Shown here: positions 40,001 to 53,200 of the stretch, one piece after another
Layout of the letters: each line of letters begins with the position of its first letter
Position numbering within the stretch: position 1 is the first letter of the stretch
NCBI GenBank assembly: GCA_028015205.1
Contig: CM051516.1
Location: forward strand, 52,704,230 to 52,768,229
Direction: 5' to 3'
Source: Mytilisepta virgata
Lineage: Eukaryota > Mollusca > Bivalvia > Mytilida > Mytilidae
DNA length: 64,000 bases
Notes under the pieces: model-generated
What the model saw: the letters and a program-made list of their open reading frames with translations, nothing else
What the model was told of the DNA's origin: nothing
The model's database searches: none
Position numbers and translations under genes: made by a program

Positions 40001-41253
40001 TACACTATGAAGTTGCACATTGACCCCCCCCCTCCCAAAAAAAAACAAAAAACAATAAAATTTAATGTAACCCCCCCTTTTTTTGCTAAAAAAATTTGAA
40101 ATTTTCTTTTTAATTTATGAAATATGAAATGAGAAAAAAATTACCCCCTCCCCAATTTCTCATTTACCCCCCCCCCCCCCTCTAAATTTTGTTTTCAACC
40201 CCCCCCCCCCCCCCCCCCCCCATTTCTTTATACTTTGCAACCATAACAGCCCATTTAAATACACCATAACATATTAAAATAGAAAATGACATCATAGTCA
40301 TGGAATTTGTTAATAATAAGGTTTTGATAGCAGAGCACACATATCAATTTCTTGCTATTGCACAATACTGTGCAATTGAAAATTTCTTCAAATATTTGAC
40401 ACATAATAGGTTTCTGACACAGAATAACTGAAATAAAGAACTTAGAATTGGTCATATGATTTGAATTTATATTCAATTTTTTGCTTCTTGTGCAATACAA
40501 TATGCTGTGGAGAATTTCCCCCCCCCCCCAAAAAAAAAATATTTACCCCTTTTTTAGCTTTAATTTTGGACCCCGATTTGGACCAACTTGAAAACTGGGC
40601 CCATAATAAAAAAAACTAAGTACATGTTTAGATTCAGCATATCAAAGAACCCCAAGAATTCAATTTTTGTTAAAATCAAACTAAGTTTAATTTTGGACAC
40701 TTTGGACCTTAATGTAGACCAATTTGAAAACGGGACCAAAAATTAAGAATCTAAATGCACGGTTAGATTCGGCATATCAAAGAACCCCAATAAGTCAATT
40801 TTCGATGAAATCAAACAAAGTTTAATTTTGGAACCCGATTTGGACCAACTTGAAAACTGGGCCCATAATAAAAAAACTAAGTACATGTTTAGATTCAGCA
40901 TATGAAAGAACCCCAAGAATTCAATTTTTGTTAAAATCAAACTAAGTTTAATTTTGGACCCTTTGGACCTTAATGTAGACCAATTTGAAAACGGGACAAA
41001 AAATTAAGAATCTAAAGGCACGGTTAGATTCGGCATATCAAAGAACCCCAATAGTTCAATTTTCGATGAAATCAAACAAAGTTTAATTTTGGACCCTTTT
41101 GGCCCCTAATTCCTAAACTGTTGGGACCAAAACTCCCAAAAACAATCCCAACCTTCCTTTTGTGGTCATAAACCTTGTGTTTAAATTTCGTAGATTTCTA
41201 TTAACTTATACTACATTTATAGTGCGAAAACCAAATGTCTACAGACTCCGACG

Positions 41254-41285
<32 letters not shown>

Positions 41286-44200
41286 CAACGTCATACCAAT
41301 ATACGACCGCAAAAATTTTGCGGTCGTATAATAAAAATTCTGACTTGCCCTAAATTTTTTTGTCCGACACATACAAATCACAACTCAAATTTCGATAAAT
41401 TAAATATAATCTTAAACCCAACAAATCTTAGACAGGTACGAAGTCCGGTCTGATTAAAATTAGTCTTATTATTTTGGCTCTTATTACTTTCATACAGATT
41501 AAAACAGTTTTTACATTCTGAAATTTTATCAAGATCTCCAAGTCATATTTCATGATCTTCATTACTATTCACTAATTAACATGTCCCTTTTCTTAATTGG
41601 AATGGATGTGATTTTTCCAGGTTGACATTTGTCAAGAGTAATGGAATGAACAAGAGATATTATAGGGTGAACATGTATTTAGGGCGAACGAACCCGTTAC
41701 CCTTTTGCGCATGCTTAAAAATAAATGCTTAAAAAAGAAAATGTAACAGAACAGAACGGAAACCAACCATGGAACTGGGATCACCCATTTTTTGGGTTTA
41801 TTAAAGCAATTACTATTGAAATTAGAGAGTATATTGCATGTACTAACTATTTATTATTATATAATATTTCTGACGATTGTCGACTCGGAGGTAAAATGGC
41901 TAGAAATTTTCAGTCCAAAAATTTAACAGTATAGTTAACTTAAGTTGCTTGTAATTTTCCTGTGTGCAAATAAATAAATCATGAAGTATAATATTCAGAA
42001 ATATATTTATTTACTCATTTATATATACCAAGGACGTGTTAGTTATATGTCCTTGTATATACCTACAATAAAAAGCTAGAATCTTCCAGAAGCCCGTTAC
42101 AATTTACACTTTTTTATTACCTTCAAATGATCATTCATGAGAACTTCAATTCTACAGGTCAAGTATTTCAGAGAAAAAGATCTCTAAAGTTAAACCAACC
42201 TGACAATAAAAACTATTTGGAGGCGCTGCGTAACCTGACCATCCAGGCCCTTATCCACCATACTGAAAACCATGCTAGTATTTCCCTACCCCTATCTCAC
42301 CATGAGGCATCATGTAGAAAAGTCCATAAAACAGCATGTTCTGATGTCACTAACATCAATGGAGAACCACCCCAAATATTATATGTTATCAGCATTGGTA
42401 GATGACCCTAAGTTATCACCAAGGTTACAATGTTAGACCAGAAATTATCAAGAACTGACCTAATGTTAGTAGGACTTGAACAAGACCAAATCCGGGTCTG
42501 GACCTACATCACAGCATGCAATTCATTGATTGGCAAACAGAATGTGGCTGCAGGACAGATCCAACAAGTATATATGTGTCCAATGGACACTACATGCCCT
42601 GCCAATGATGTAAGTATTTAGTAAATAGAATTACATTTGTATATTGTTGACTTTGAAGTCCCTAAAGATAGGGTAGTTGAAATACTATCTCTAAGTACTT
42701 CGTAAAAAAACTACCTTGAACCTGAACATTAACCGGGATTCTAATATTAAAATTCTATAAAGAATTTCAAAGTCAATGACACAGAACCTCATGGTCAAAG
42801 CATCCATTCACATCAAAATGTTGCTGTTCATATCACAAGCTATCCATGTACAAAGTTTCATGATGAATACCACAACTCCTTCATGAAAAACTACCTTAAA
42901 CCTGACCTTAACCTGGATTCTAATATTGAAATCCCATAAAGAAATTCAAAGTTGATGACCCATGACCTCAAGATCACAGCGTCCTTTTTGCATCAAAATG
43001 CTGCTGTTCATATTACAAGCTATCCATGTACAAAGTTCCAGGATGATACCATAACTCCTTCATGAAAAACTACCTTAAACCTGAACCTTAACCTCGTACC
43101 GATGGACGGACGCACAGTAAGAATAACTATATGCCTTACAGACGGGGCATAAAGATAGAATAGACTCTAAAACTGAACATTATCAAGATGGAGACAAAAT
43201 ATAAAATCGTTTCCTTTTGTAGAAGCCGAGCAAACTTTCACAGAAATTTTTCTAGTGTTTTGAGTATTGTTGAATTTTAAACTATCGTCAAACAGATGTG
43301 GCTTCACGACAGATCCAAAAATTGATTACACGGTACAACTCAACATTATCAAGCTGCAGACGAAAATTTCCTACCCAAAGTCTTTCAGTTGGATGAACAG
43401 ACAGACGGATGGAGTCAAGCGGTTACTAAACCTGCTTTCGTCGTTGGCGACCGGGTAAAAATGTAGAAAAGCTATAGGTTTTCAGCAGAAAATCACCCAT
43501 TAAGAATACAATATAAAGCGTTTTGTCTTGTTCCCAACTCATGAAAAAAGGCATCATATTGTGACTGGTGGCTGATCTTTAATGATATCAGTCTGCAGGA
43601 CACCTAATAATCTATATTTTTCCATTTGAAAATGCAGTTAAGAGAGCCTTTTGGAGATGGCAGACATGTTTGTAGAGGACCAGCTCCAAAGTAACAAATT
43701 TTGTCAGGTTTTTTAGTAGAACTTTTGCAAAGTTGTTATTAATCTGATTTATTGTTCTCCCTATTTTAAACTCATTTCCATTATCATGGTACTAAAATAC
43801 AGAACTTTGACAATATCTTTGTATTGACTTTATCCTGCAATCATAAAATCCCCCTTTTAGATGCGAAAAATGTCTTAAAATTACATTTGAAGTTGAAATC
43901 CAGATGCCATGAAAACGCGGGAAACACCACAACATAATATAGTACATTTACCGTACTATGCTCCTCGTACTCTTCATGTAAATAAGTACCAGTAGACTTT
44001 ATTAAGTCACTGTTATTAGAACGGAAATGGCTTGATTTCAGGATAAAATATATGATAATAAAGCTGTGTGTAGTAAAAAGACTTCTTGAATGCTATACCA
44101 GAATCCTTAGAGGCTATACCAGAACACTTAGAGGCTATACAAGAAAATTCCTTATGTACTTTCTGTATGTATATATATGTAGATAAAAGAAATATGGAAA

Positions 44201-47200
44201 ATTGTACCTGTTTGATCAATAGATGCCAAGAAATCATAACACATTTTACTTCGTTTCTTCACAGCAGGTGGCTTCTCTAGGAAAAAAATTGCCCAAAATT
44301 ACATAATATTGTAAACAGTATTATGGTGTACATGTAACATGTACTGCACAAAGGTAATGTGTACTTTACCAGGTCATTTATAGTGTTTTGTACTAGAAAA
44401 GATTTGTGACAATTTATCTTTTATACATGACACTAACTCCCTGGAATCTTTATTGCTCACCAGAAACTATGTATCAATACTGTCCTATTTTGTCTTCTTT
44501 ATAACAATCAAATGATCAAAGTAAAAAAAAAAATGAATGAACTTTTAAAGAAAATAAATTTGTTTTCAATTCAAAATGCCCTAAAAGTAACAGCCCAATG
44601 TAGTACCACGAAAAGTCATTGGAAAAAAGTAACAATTTGTATTGGGGTGCCAACACTAAGTCTCCCAAATAAAATTAGCCAACATAACTTTTGAAAGTGT
44701 CTTCCCATAAGGATGACCAAAATATATGGTTTAAGGGTTGGGATCTAAGGCTTTCCAATTCATTAAAACATGATTTTAAGAGGGTGGGGAACCTCCAATA
44801 TACATCATGTACATGAATGTGTCTTCCCATGACGAGAATAAATACAATTATAGGGCAAGGATTTCAAAGGTTTCAAAGTTATAAAGACAGATAAATATTC
44901 AGGTGGTGAGGTATACCCACTTAGGAAATTCCAATATACATCAATGAATGTTTCATCCACAATAAGAAGTAAGAATATATATGGTTATAGAGTGAGAATC
45001 TCAAATGTTTAAAACTTACAAAGACAGATCTATTTATAAGGGGGTGTGACATACCAAAAAGGTTCCAGCAATATACATCAATGAATCTGTCCTCTTATAA
45101 GGAGTAAGAATACATATGGTTATAGAGTGAGGATCTCAAATGTTTCAAAATTACAAACACAAATCTATTTTAAGAGGGTGGGGCATACCATCTAAGGGAA
45201 CCCCAGTCAATATATATGGTTACAGAGTAGAGATCTAAACCATTTCCAAATTACTTGGAAAATGTAAAGTTCAGGGGATTTGAGAAGGTGGGGCAAGCCA
45301 CCATGGTGTCCTGCTTTCAATTTGACTATGTTCAACCTCACATGGAATGCTATCATCCTGTGTAGTTTCATCAAAATCTTCCAGTATCCAAGATTTTGCC
45401 CAGGCAAAGTTAAGGTTGCTAAGAAAGAAAGAACAACTTTATTTGAAAGACTATTAACTGGTCCCAACAAGCCTTTACGGGCATATAATAAGGCCTTTTT
45501 TAAAACAAGAGTGGACACATTCAATGTTTCGCCTCAGCATGCACATGGACACAGAATAAAGATTATACGAAAGCGGACTTTGTAACTCAAAAGGAATGCA
45601 TTAAAGGAAATAGTTATGGTCCTGTAACATTTCTCTGAAAAAATCTGCATGATCTGATGCTAGTAACTCAAGCCTAAAATTGTGTTCCAAGGTCAGCTGA
45701 CAGGTCTTAGGCTGGCATGTACCCACCAAAAAGTTTTTATAGACAAAAATTAATGGGTCTACATATTACATTTACTGAGGAGTGGACTTATTCATGAAAA
45801 TGTGACAAGAGACACTAAGGCTAGTATGTACCAACCAAGAAGTATTTATAGAAAAAAATTGGCCTACATATTACATTGGACTTATTTGTGAAAATGTGAC
45901 ATGAGTCACGATAGAAAATGACTAATTGTGAGTATATATTAATAAATTACCATAGGTTCTTTAATAATAGACATAAATGCAAAAATTTAATCAAAGTTAC
46001 TCAAGCATAAAATGTAGGTCATGGTGACTCAAATGTTGCTGGGTTGTGTTGTATTATATAAGATGATTGTTGTGGTGATATTACAATAAGTTCTTTAAAA
46101 ATAAACTTAAATGCAAACATTTTACCAAAGACACTCAAGCATAAAATATATTTTTGTTGTACTATATAAGATGAATGAATATGTATAGTATCATTGATAT
46201 ATATCAATAGGTTACTCAGAAATGGACCTAAACGCAAAAGCCTTAACCAAGTCACTCATGCACAAAATGTGGGTCACAATGATCGAACTGTTGGAGAAAA
46301 TATGATGTAAGAGGATTATAGTACTTGGAGAAATATCATGGATTCTTAGGATATGAAATTACAGGAAAAACTTTATCAGTCACTCATGCATTAAATGTAG
46401 GTCAAAGTGACCCAAATGTTGTGGATCTGTGTTCAATGTTACAAGATGATTGTAGTGGTATAAAATCATTGATATGTCTTCATGTGTTTCTGAGAAATGG
46501 ACCTAAACACAAAACTTAACCAATTTGGACGGACATACAAGGGTTAATCTATAAGGACCTTCCACATTTGTGGACGGAAAATAAACATGACAAGTCAAAA
46601 TTGTATTTGGCATTTAAAAAATATCACAAACAAACAGCACTACCAAGCAATATTAAGAAAATGTTCTTAATTTGTATGAAATAATTTTTAACCACTTTTA
46701 TCTTTACTTCAAGTTCCTTAAAATCTCATTGTACATTATAAATCGATATTGTTTTATACCAAATCTCATTGTACATGATAAATACATAATGTTTTATACC
46801 AAATCTCATTGTACATTATAAATAAATAATATTTTATACCAAAAGTGCAATTATGAAAGGTTATGTAACTATTATATAACAGGTTGAGTCCATTAAAATA
46901 AAGAGACTTGGGTCATAAAATGTCATTAGGCTTTCACAGCTTTATAAGCATTTGACAGGAAGAAATTCACTCTGGGCGTGGAAATGATGGAAAATATAAA
47001 GGACAATGTAAATCCCAAAAATGATTTGTTTTTCTATGCTCAGTTTCTTTTCATTTAAAAACAAAAAATGTTTCAAATATTTATCTATTGTCAAGATGAT
47101 ACAAAAGTTCCTGTACTGCAACAACATGTAAGTTTGGAATAAAAGGAATTTATATTTATCACATGTTTATATTACAGAAAATAAATTTTATGTATTAAGG

Positions 47201-50200
47201 TGTTGACAAGCTTGTATATATCTGTATAACATCTGATGACAAAGGTTTACCTGAGAAATAACATTTGTACCATGGTGTAAAGAAAGATAAGTACATACTT
47301 TCCACAATTTCTTGGAAAAGTAATTTTGCTTTTCTATGAAATAATTGGAATTAAAATTTTAAATGATCATTATCACACGAAGTAATTCCTAAGAGGAAAT
47401 GTAAATATTAAAGTATTGGAAATATTTAGCCGTTCCAAGAATTTCATATAAAAAATTAAACTATCCTTATCACGAATTTATTGTTACAATTTCCATATAT
47501 CAGTATTGTGATCCCATGAGATTGTCTTTTTTGTTTTTCTACAAGGCTTTTTAATGAACAAAAATACCCTATACTCCTACCCGGGCTTTTCTGAAATGAT
47601 TCAAAACAAGCCATTGCATTTAGTTAGGTTTTCCTGAAATGTCTATCAATATATTTCTAAAAGGTTAATATTCTCATATATGAAATATTTAAAAAGCAGC
47701 CCAGTCTGGTTTAAATTGACTAAGTGGTTAACACTGTACATATTTCAGAAACTAGGTCTTATGCTAGTGCTAGAACTAAGTTTGGCAGTAGTTGCTATCT
47801 TGGACAGCCGGTTGCATCACTGGCAGTCTGTGGGATATAAATCTATTTTTACTGGACATTTGATCCCATGTCATGAATACTTTTACTGTAAAGAACAAGG
47901 CATTACTTGCCAAAAATTTTGCAATATCTTCAATGAAATAGAAAATGGTATCTATAATACTAAATTTACGAATTAGCCGAATAGGCGGCAAAACGCGTGG
48001 TTCAAAATAAACGATGTATGGTTCAGATTATAACGGTTATTATCGGATTTGACAATCTGCATTTATAAATTTAAACTACAGTTTTGTTTATGTGCAAATG
48101 GAATTTGTATGCACTTTCCGATATGAATTCTCCCAACACATATCTTAGAAGGTTCTCGAATGCATCATTTTAACAAATTGATTTAAATAAACAAGTATGC
48201 ACTTATTTTAAATGTATTTCTGTTTGAAATTACGGAAGAAGAATAAAACAAATTAAAAACATTCCCCTTCAAGTGGGATGTTTCCACTTCATGTATTCAG
48301 GATTGTTTTTCAACAATAACGCAATTTCTCCTAACTGTAAAGGTTATGAACTTTGAAGATTATGAAGAAATAAGGTAAAGTTCAAAGGAATTCCTAACTT
48401 AGTGTTTTTTGGATTGCTCGGATGTTTACCTTGCACAAAGTGATAACACCAACCATTATCTATTTTTACATCATTTGTAATGTGACCTGTCTAAATATAT
48501 CTCTACCATACAATTCCCTGTAAGCCCTACATAAAAATATGTTAAACAAATGGCCATCTTTATCATTAATGACGAAATTTATCTCGGACATTTTTGATAA
48601 ATATAAACGTGGACATCACACGCAGCCACACACTAAAAATGCTTTTATCGTCTGATTATTGGATATATTTGTGGAATTAAGCCTCGCTTGCCCTGCTCAT
48701 AATGACAATGGAACAATTGGAACAATTATTTTCCAAAAATATGCTCTACGGAACTCACGGCGTCTTTTGAAAAATTCATCCGTCACTAAGGAAATGTTTA
48801 CATCTACAATTTCATTTTCATATTTATTCTGAAGGAAAAAGGTAATGCATTATGAAATGTGTATTTAATGAAAGCTTTTCATCAAGTTCCAGTTCAGAAT
48901 TAATTGTAACAATAAAAATATTGACAATCTATGTGGTTGTGTTTTCGTCATAGATTTTGACTTTGATGGAACCTTAAGGTCCATTTTGGTAATTCTACGT
49001 GGCATATAGTCTACTTCATCAGTGTTTCCATCTTCGGTAGTAACGAACAGCCATGTGACAATTGGGTCACGTTGACCTACATTTCACGCTTCATTGACTT
49101 GTTTAAAGTTTGCATTCACATCCATTTTTGGAATACTACATCATATATAGACATGAAACTATCAGTTGAAACCACGTACTGGACAGGGAAGTTTATGGGA
49201 AGCCTGCAACAACATCCATATTGAGTTCCTGTTCCATCAATGACATGGCCGCAACAACTTTTTATAGTCAATATGGCCACCACAAAAAAAAAAAAAAAAT
49301 GCTTATTTTCCCGCGCTCGCGCGGGTTCGATGTCTAGTGTTATGATATATTTTCCTTTTTTTTTTTTTGGGGGGGGGGGGGGGGGGGCATTGTGGGCATT
49401 TTTGGTTTGTTGAAGGGAATAATTATGATAACATTACTGTACTAGTAAATTTTTATTTTAAATTAGAAAGATAAATTTTATATACACTGCCCAGGTTACA
49501 ATTCTGAAAATAGGCTACTGCTGCCAAGGTTGATCGAAACTTGGTGGTTTGTTTTAGAAAAGAACTGAAAGCATATTTTATACAGAGCTATCTTCAATTA
49601 TAGTTTGACTGTTAACATATTATGTTACCTAGTCATGGGAAGAATCATCAAAAATGGCTCACTGGTTTTTGGACAAGAAAATATTTAAGCTAATTTTCCT
49701 ACACGGTTCTTTTTTAAACTAAATTTGACTGTGTTGACCATCTTGGATGGTTGCAGGTTCTTTGATTAACTTTCTAGATAAGGACAACTTATAATTAGGG
49801 ATACTGTTACAAAGTTTGGTAATAATATCTTAAGACAGTAAAATTATCAAGCATATTCTTCCTTAGGGTCCGTCCATGGGTGAAAATACATGAGGTCCCA
49901 ACATCCGGAAATTGTGTAAAATTTAATATTTTCTATAGCAATATATCAGAAGAAAAATTGTCAAAATCTGGACATGCAGCTAATTTCAGAAAACTTTCAG
50001 GTATGAGGGTCTTAGAATAAACTTATTTTGGCTATGACATCGATCATGACTCCCATTTTACAAAAACTCTGTGATGTTAGTGCTATATTATGATTCATAC
50101 TCAAGATTAACTGTGGTCATAAGACTGACTTGGTTGAGGTACAACCATGTTGACAAGTTTGGTTCAAATCAATCCTGGTTTTTAAGAGGAAAAGAGTTTT

Positions 50201-53200
50201 TTAATAAATTTAGACAGAAGATGAAGACACAACAGATGAAAAAACATAAGTTCTCAAGGTTATGAGCTAAAACTCATGTCTTTTTATTTTTACTTGACTA
50301 ATTTACTGTTCAATGTCATATAGTATTTCATTTAGGTTGACAGGTACATAAATGGATAATCCCACGGAATTTTATGAAATTTTGCATACAACTAGAGCAT
50401 GAGGAACTGCACATGAACATCAAAAAAATGATATATATAACCTTTACACTTTCTGAGATATAGCAAATTAAATATCCAGAAAATAGTAGTACAAATATAT
50501 AGAATACACGTAAATATCATAAAAAAGTTCAGCAATTTTGACTACAAATTAATATTTCTCGAAATCCTGTCCTACGAATTTTCTTTTAAAATGATATGTT
50601 TTTGCTACTGGAATTTCCGTTTTATTGATATAAAATTTATAGGGGGTCACCGAATTCGTTTTTGGTGTATGGACAGTTGAATCTGCTGTACAGCGCGGAA
50701 AAAGCGCCGAAAAGGCAAAAATAATCGAAGTCGTGGCTCTAATTCTTATTTTTCAACGTTTTTAGGTATTGCACAGACACTTGGATGATTTATACAGCAA
50801 AAACCCCCTATAGCTTTCATATCAATAAAACAGAAATTTTAGTGGAAATAACATATCAATTTTAAAGAAAATTCGTAGGACACGTTTTTGAGAAAAGGCA
50901 ATTTAAAGTAAAATTTTTCAATATTTTTTGCGATATTTACGTGCATCCTATACATTTGTACTTCTTTCTACAGAATATTCAATTTGCTATATATCCAAAA
51001 GTATAAAAGTTACATATATATTTTTTCGATATTTATATGCAATTCAACATGCTCTAATTGCTTGCAAAATTTCATAAAAATCCGTGAGATAGCCCATTTA
51101 CGTACCTGTTACCTTAAGCTGTATAAAATTTTATTGCCCTATCAATTATTAACACAAGAGGCTCCCAAGAGCCTGAATCGCTATGGACTTTTTCAATGGC
51201 ACTGACTCTTGACCTTCCTTTTTGACCTCAACAGGTAAATTGTAGGGACATGAACCCAAATAAATATGGTTGCTAGGGACTTTTTCATTAGTTGCTATGG
51301 ACTTTTTCAATGACCTTGGCCCTTGACCTTTCTTTTAGACTTGTACAGGTAAATTATTAGAACCTTAACCCAAATATATATGGTTGCTAGGGACTTTTTC
51401 ATCAGTTGCTATGGAATTTTTCAATGAACTTGACCCTTGATGCTCCATTTTACTTGTACAGCTACCATTTAATTTATTTCAAGTAACGCCTTAAACATCT
51501 GTAACAATGTCAGACCATTATTTTCTATTTACATGTAAATAATCTTTCAAGGGCAAAAACTCCTGTAAGGGGTCAACTGACAATTTTGGTCATGTTGACT
51601 TATTTGTAGATCTTATTTTTTTAACATTTTTGCTGTATACAGTTTGTCTTTATCTATAATAATATTCAAGATAACAACCTAAAACTGCAAAATTTCCTTA
51701 AAATTAACAATTCAGGGGCAATAACCCAACAAAGAGTTGTCCAATTTATCTGAATACTTCATGGTTGGTAGATCTTGACCTGTTGAACATTTTTACCCTC
51801 TGTCAGTTTTGCTCTAAATGCTTTAGTTTTTGAGATATAAGCCAATAAAATGCTCCACTGGGCGCAGCTAGATACGACCGCAGATGTTGAACCCTGAATA
51901 GTTGGGGCAATTATGAACACAACATTCAAGCTTGATACAATACTGAATTTGGATTGTGAATAAATATTTGACACAGCATAGGTTTCTGACACAGAATGAA
52001 TGTTGTCTAAGAACTTAAAAATTTTTAATTTACCTATTCAAACCATATCAGTATTATTTGTTTTTATATATAAATCAGAAATAACCAATTTAAAATTTAA
52101 AATTGGGCACACATATCAATTTCTTGCTATTGCGCAATACTGTGTAATTGAAAATTTCTTCAAATATTTGACACATAATAGGTTTCTGGCACAGAACTGA
52201 AATCAAAGAACTTAAAATTGGTCATATGATTTGAATTTATATTCAATTTTTTGCTTTTGTGTAATACAATATGCTGTGGAGAATTGCCCCCCCCCCAAAA
52301 AAAAAATAATAATTTACCCCTTTTTTTAGCTTTTGTGCAATACACTATGAAGTTGCACATTGACCCCCCTCCCAAAAAAAAAACAAAAAACAATAAAATT
52401 TATTGTAACCCCCCCCTCCCCCCTTTTTTTTGCTAAAAAAAATTTGAAATTTTCTTTTTAATTTATGAAATATGAAATGAGAAAAAATTACCCCCTCCCC
52501 AATTTCTCATTTACCCCCCCCCCCCCCCCATTTCTTTATACTATGCAACCATAACAGCCCATTTAAATACACCATAACATATTAAAATAGAAAATGACAT
52601 CATAGTCATGGATGGCAAATTTTAAATATACATATTAAAAGCAGTTTAGATAAGATAAACAAAAAAGCTTCATCAGCACATTTTATATTGGCAAATTTCC
52701 AATGGAATTTGTTAATAATAAAGTTTTGATAACAGGGCACACATATCAATTTCTTGCTATTGCGCAATACTGTGCAATTGAAAATTTCTTCAAATATTTG
52801 ACACATAATAGGTTTCTGACACAGAATAACTGAAATAAAGAACTTAGAATTGGTCATATGATTTGAATTTATATTCAATTTTTTGCTTTTGTGTAATACA
52901 ATATGCTGTGGAGAATTGCCCCCCCCCCCCCAAAAAAAAAATAATTTACCCCCTTTTTAGCTTTAATTTTGGACCACGATTTGGACCAACTTGAAAACTC
53001 GGCCCATAATAAAAAAACTAAGTACATGTTTAGATTCAGCATATCAAAGAACCCCAAGAATTCAATTTTTGTTAAAATCGAACTAAGTTTAATTTTGGAC
53101 CCTTTGGATCTTAATGTAGACCAATTTGAAAACGGGACCAAAAATTAAGAATCTAAATGCACGGTTAGATTCGGCATATCAAAGAACCCCAATAGTTCAA

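Noticed and set aside
45207..45585. Overlapping ~100-codon frames on both strands
   Set aside because: They lie in and beside the end of a dispersed element and have no splice signals; open frames on both strands suggest chance.
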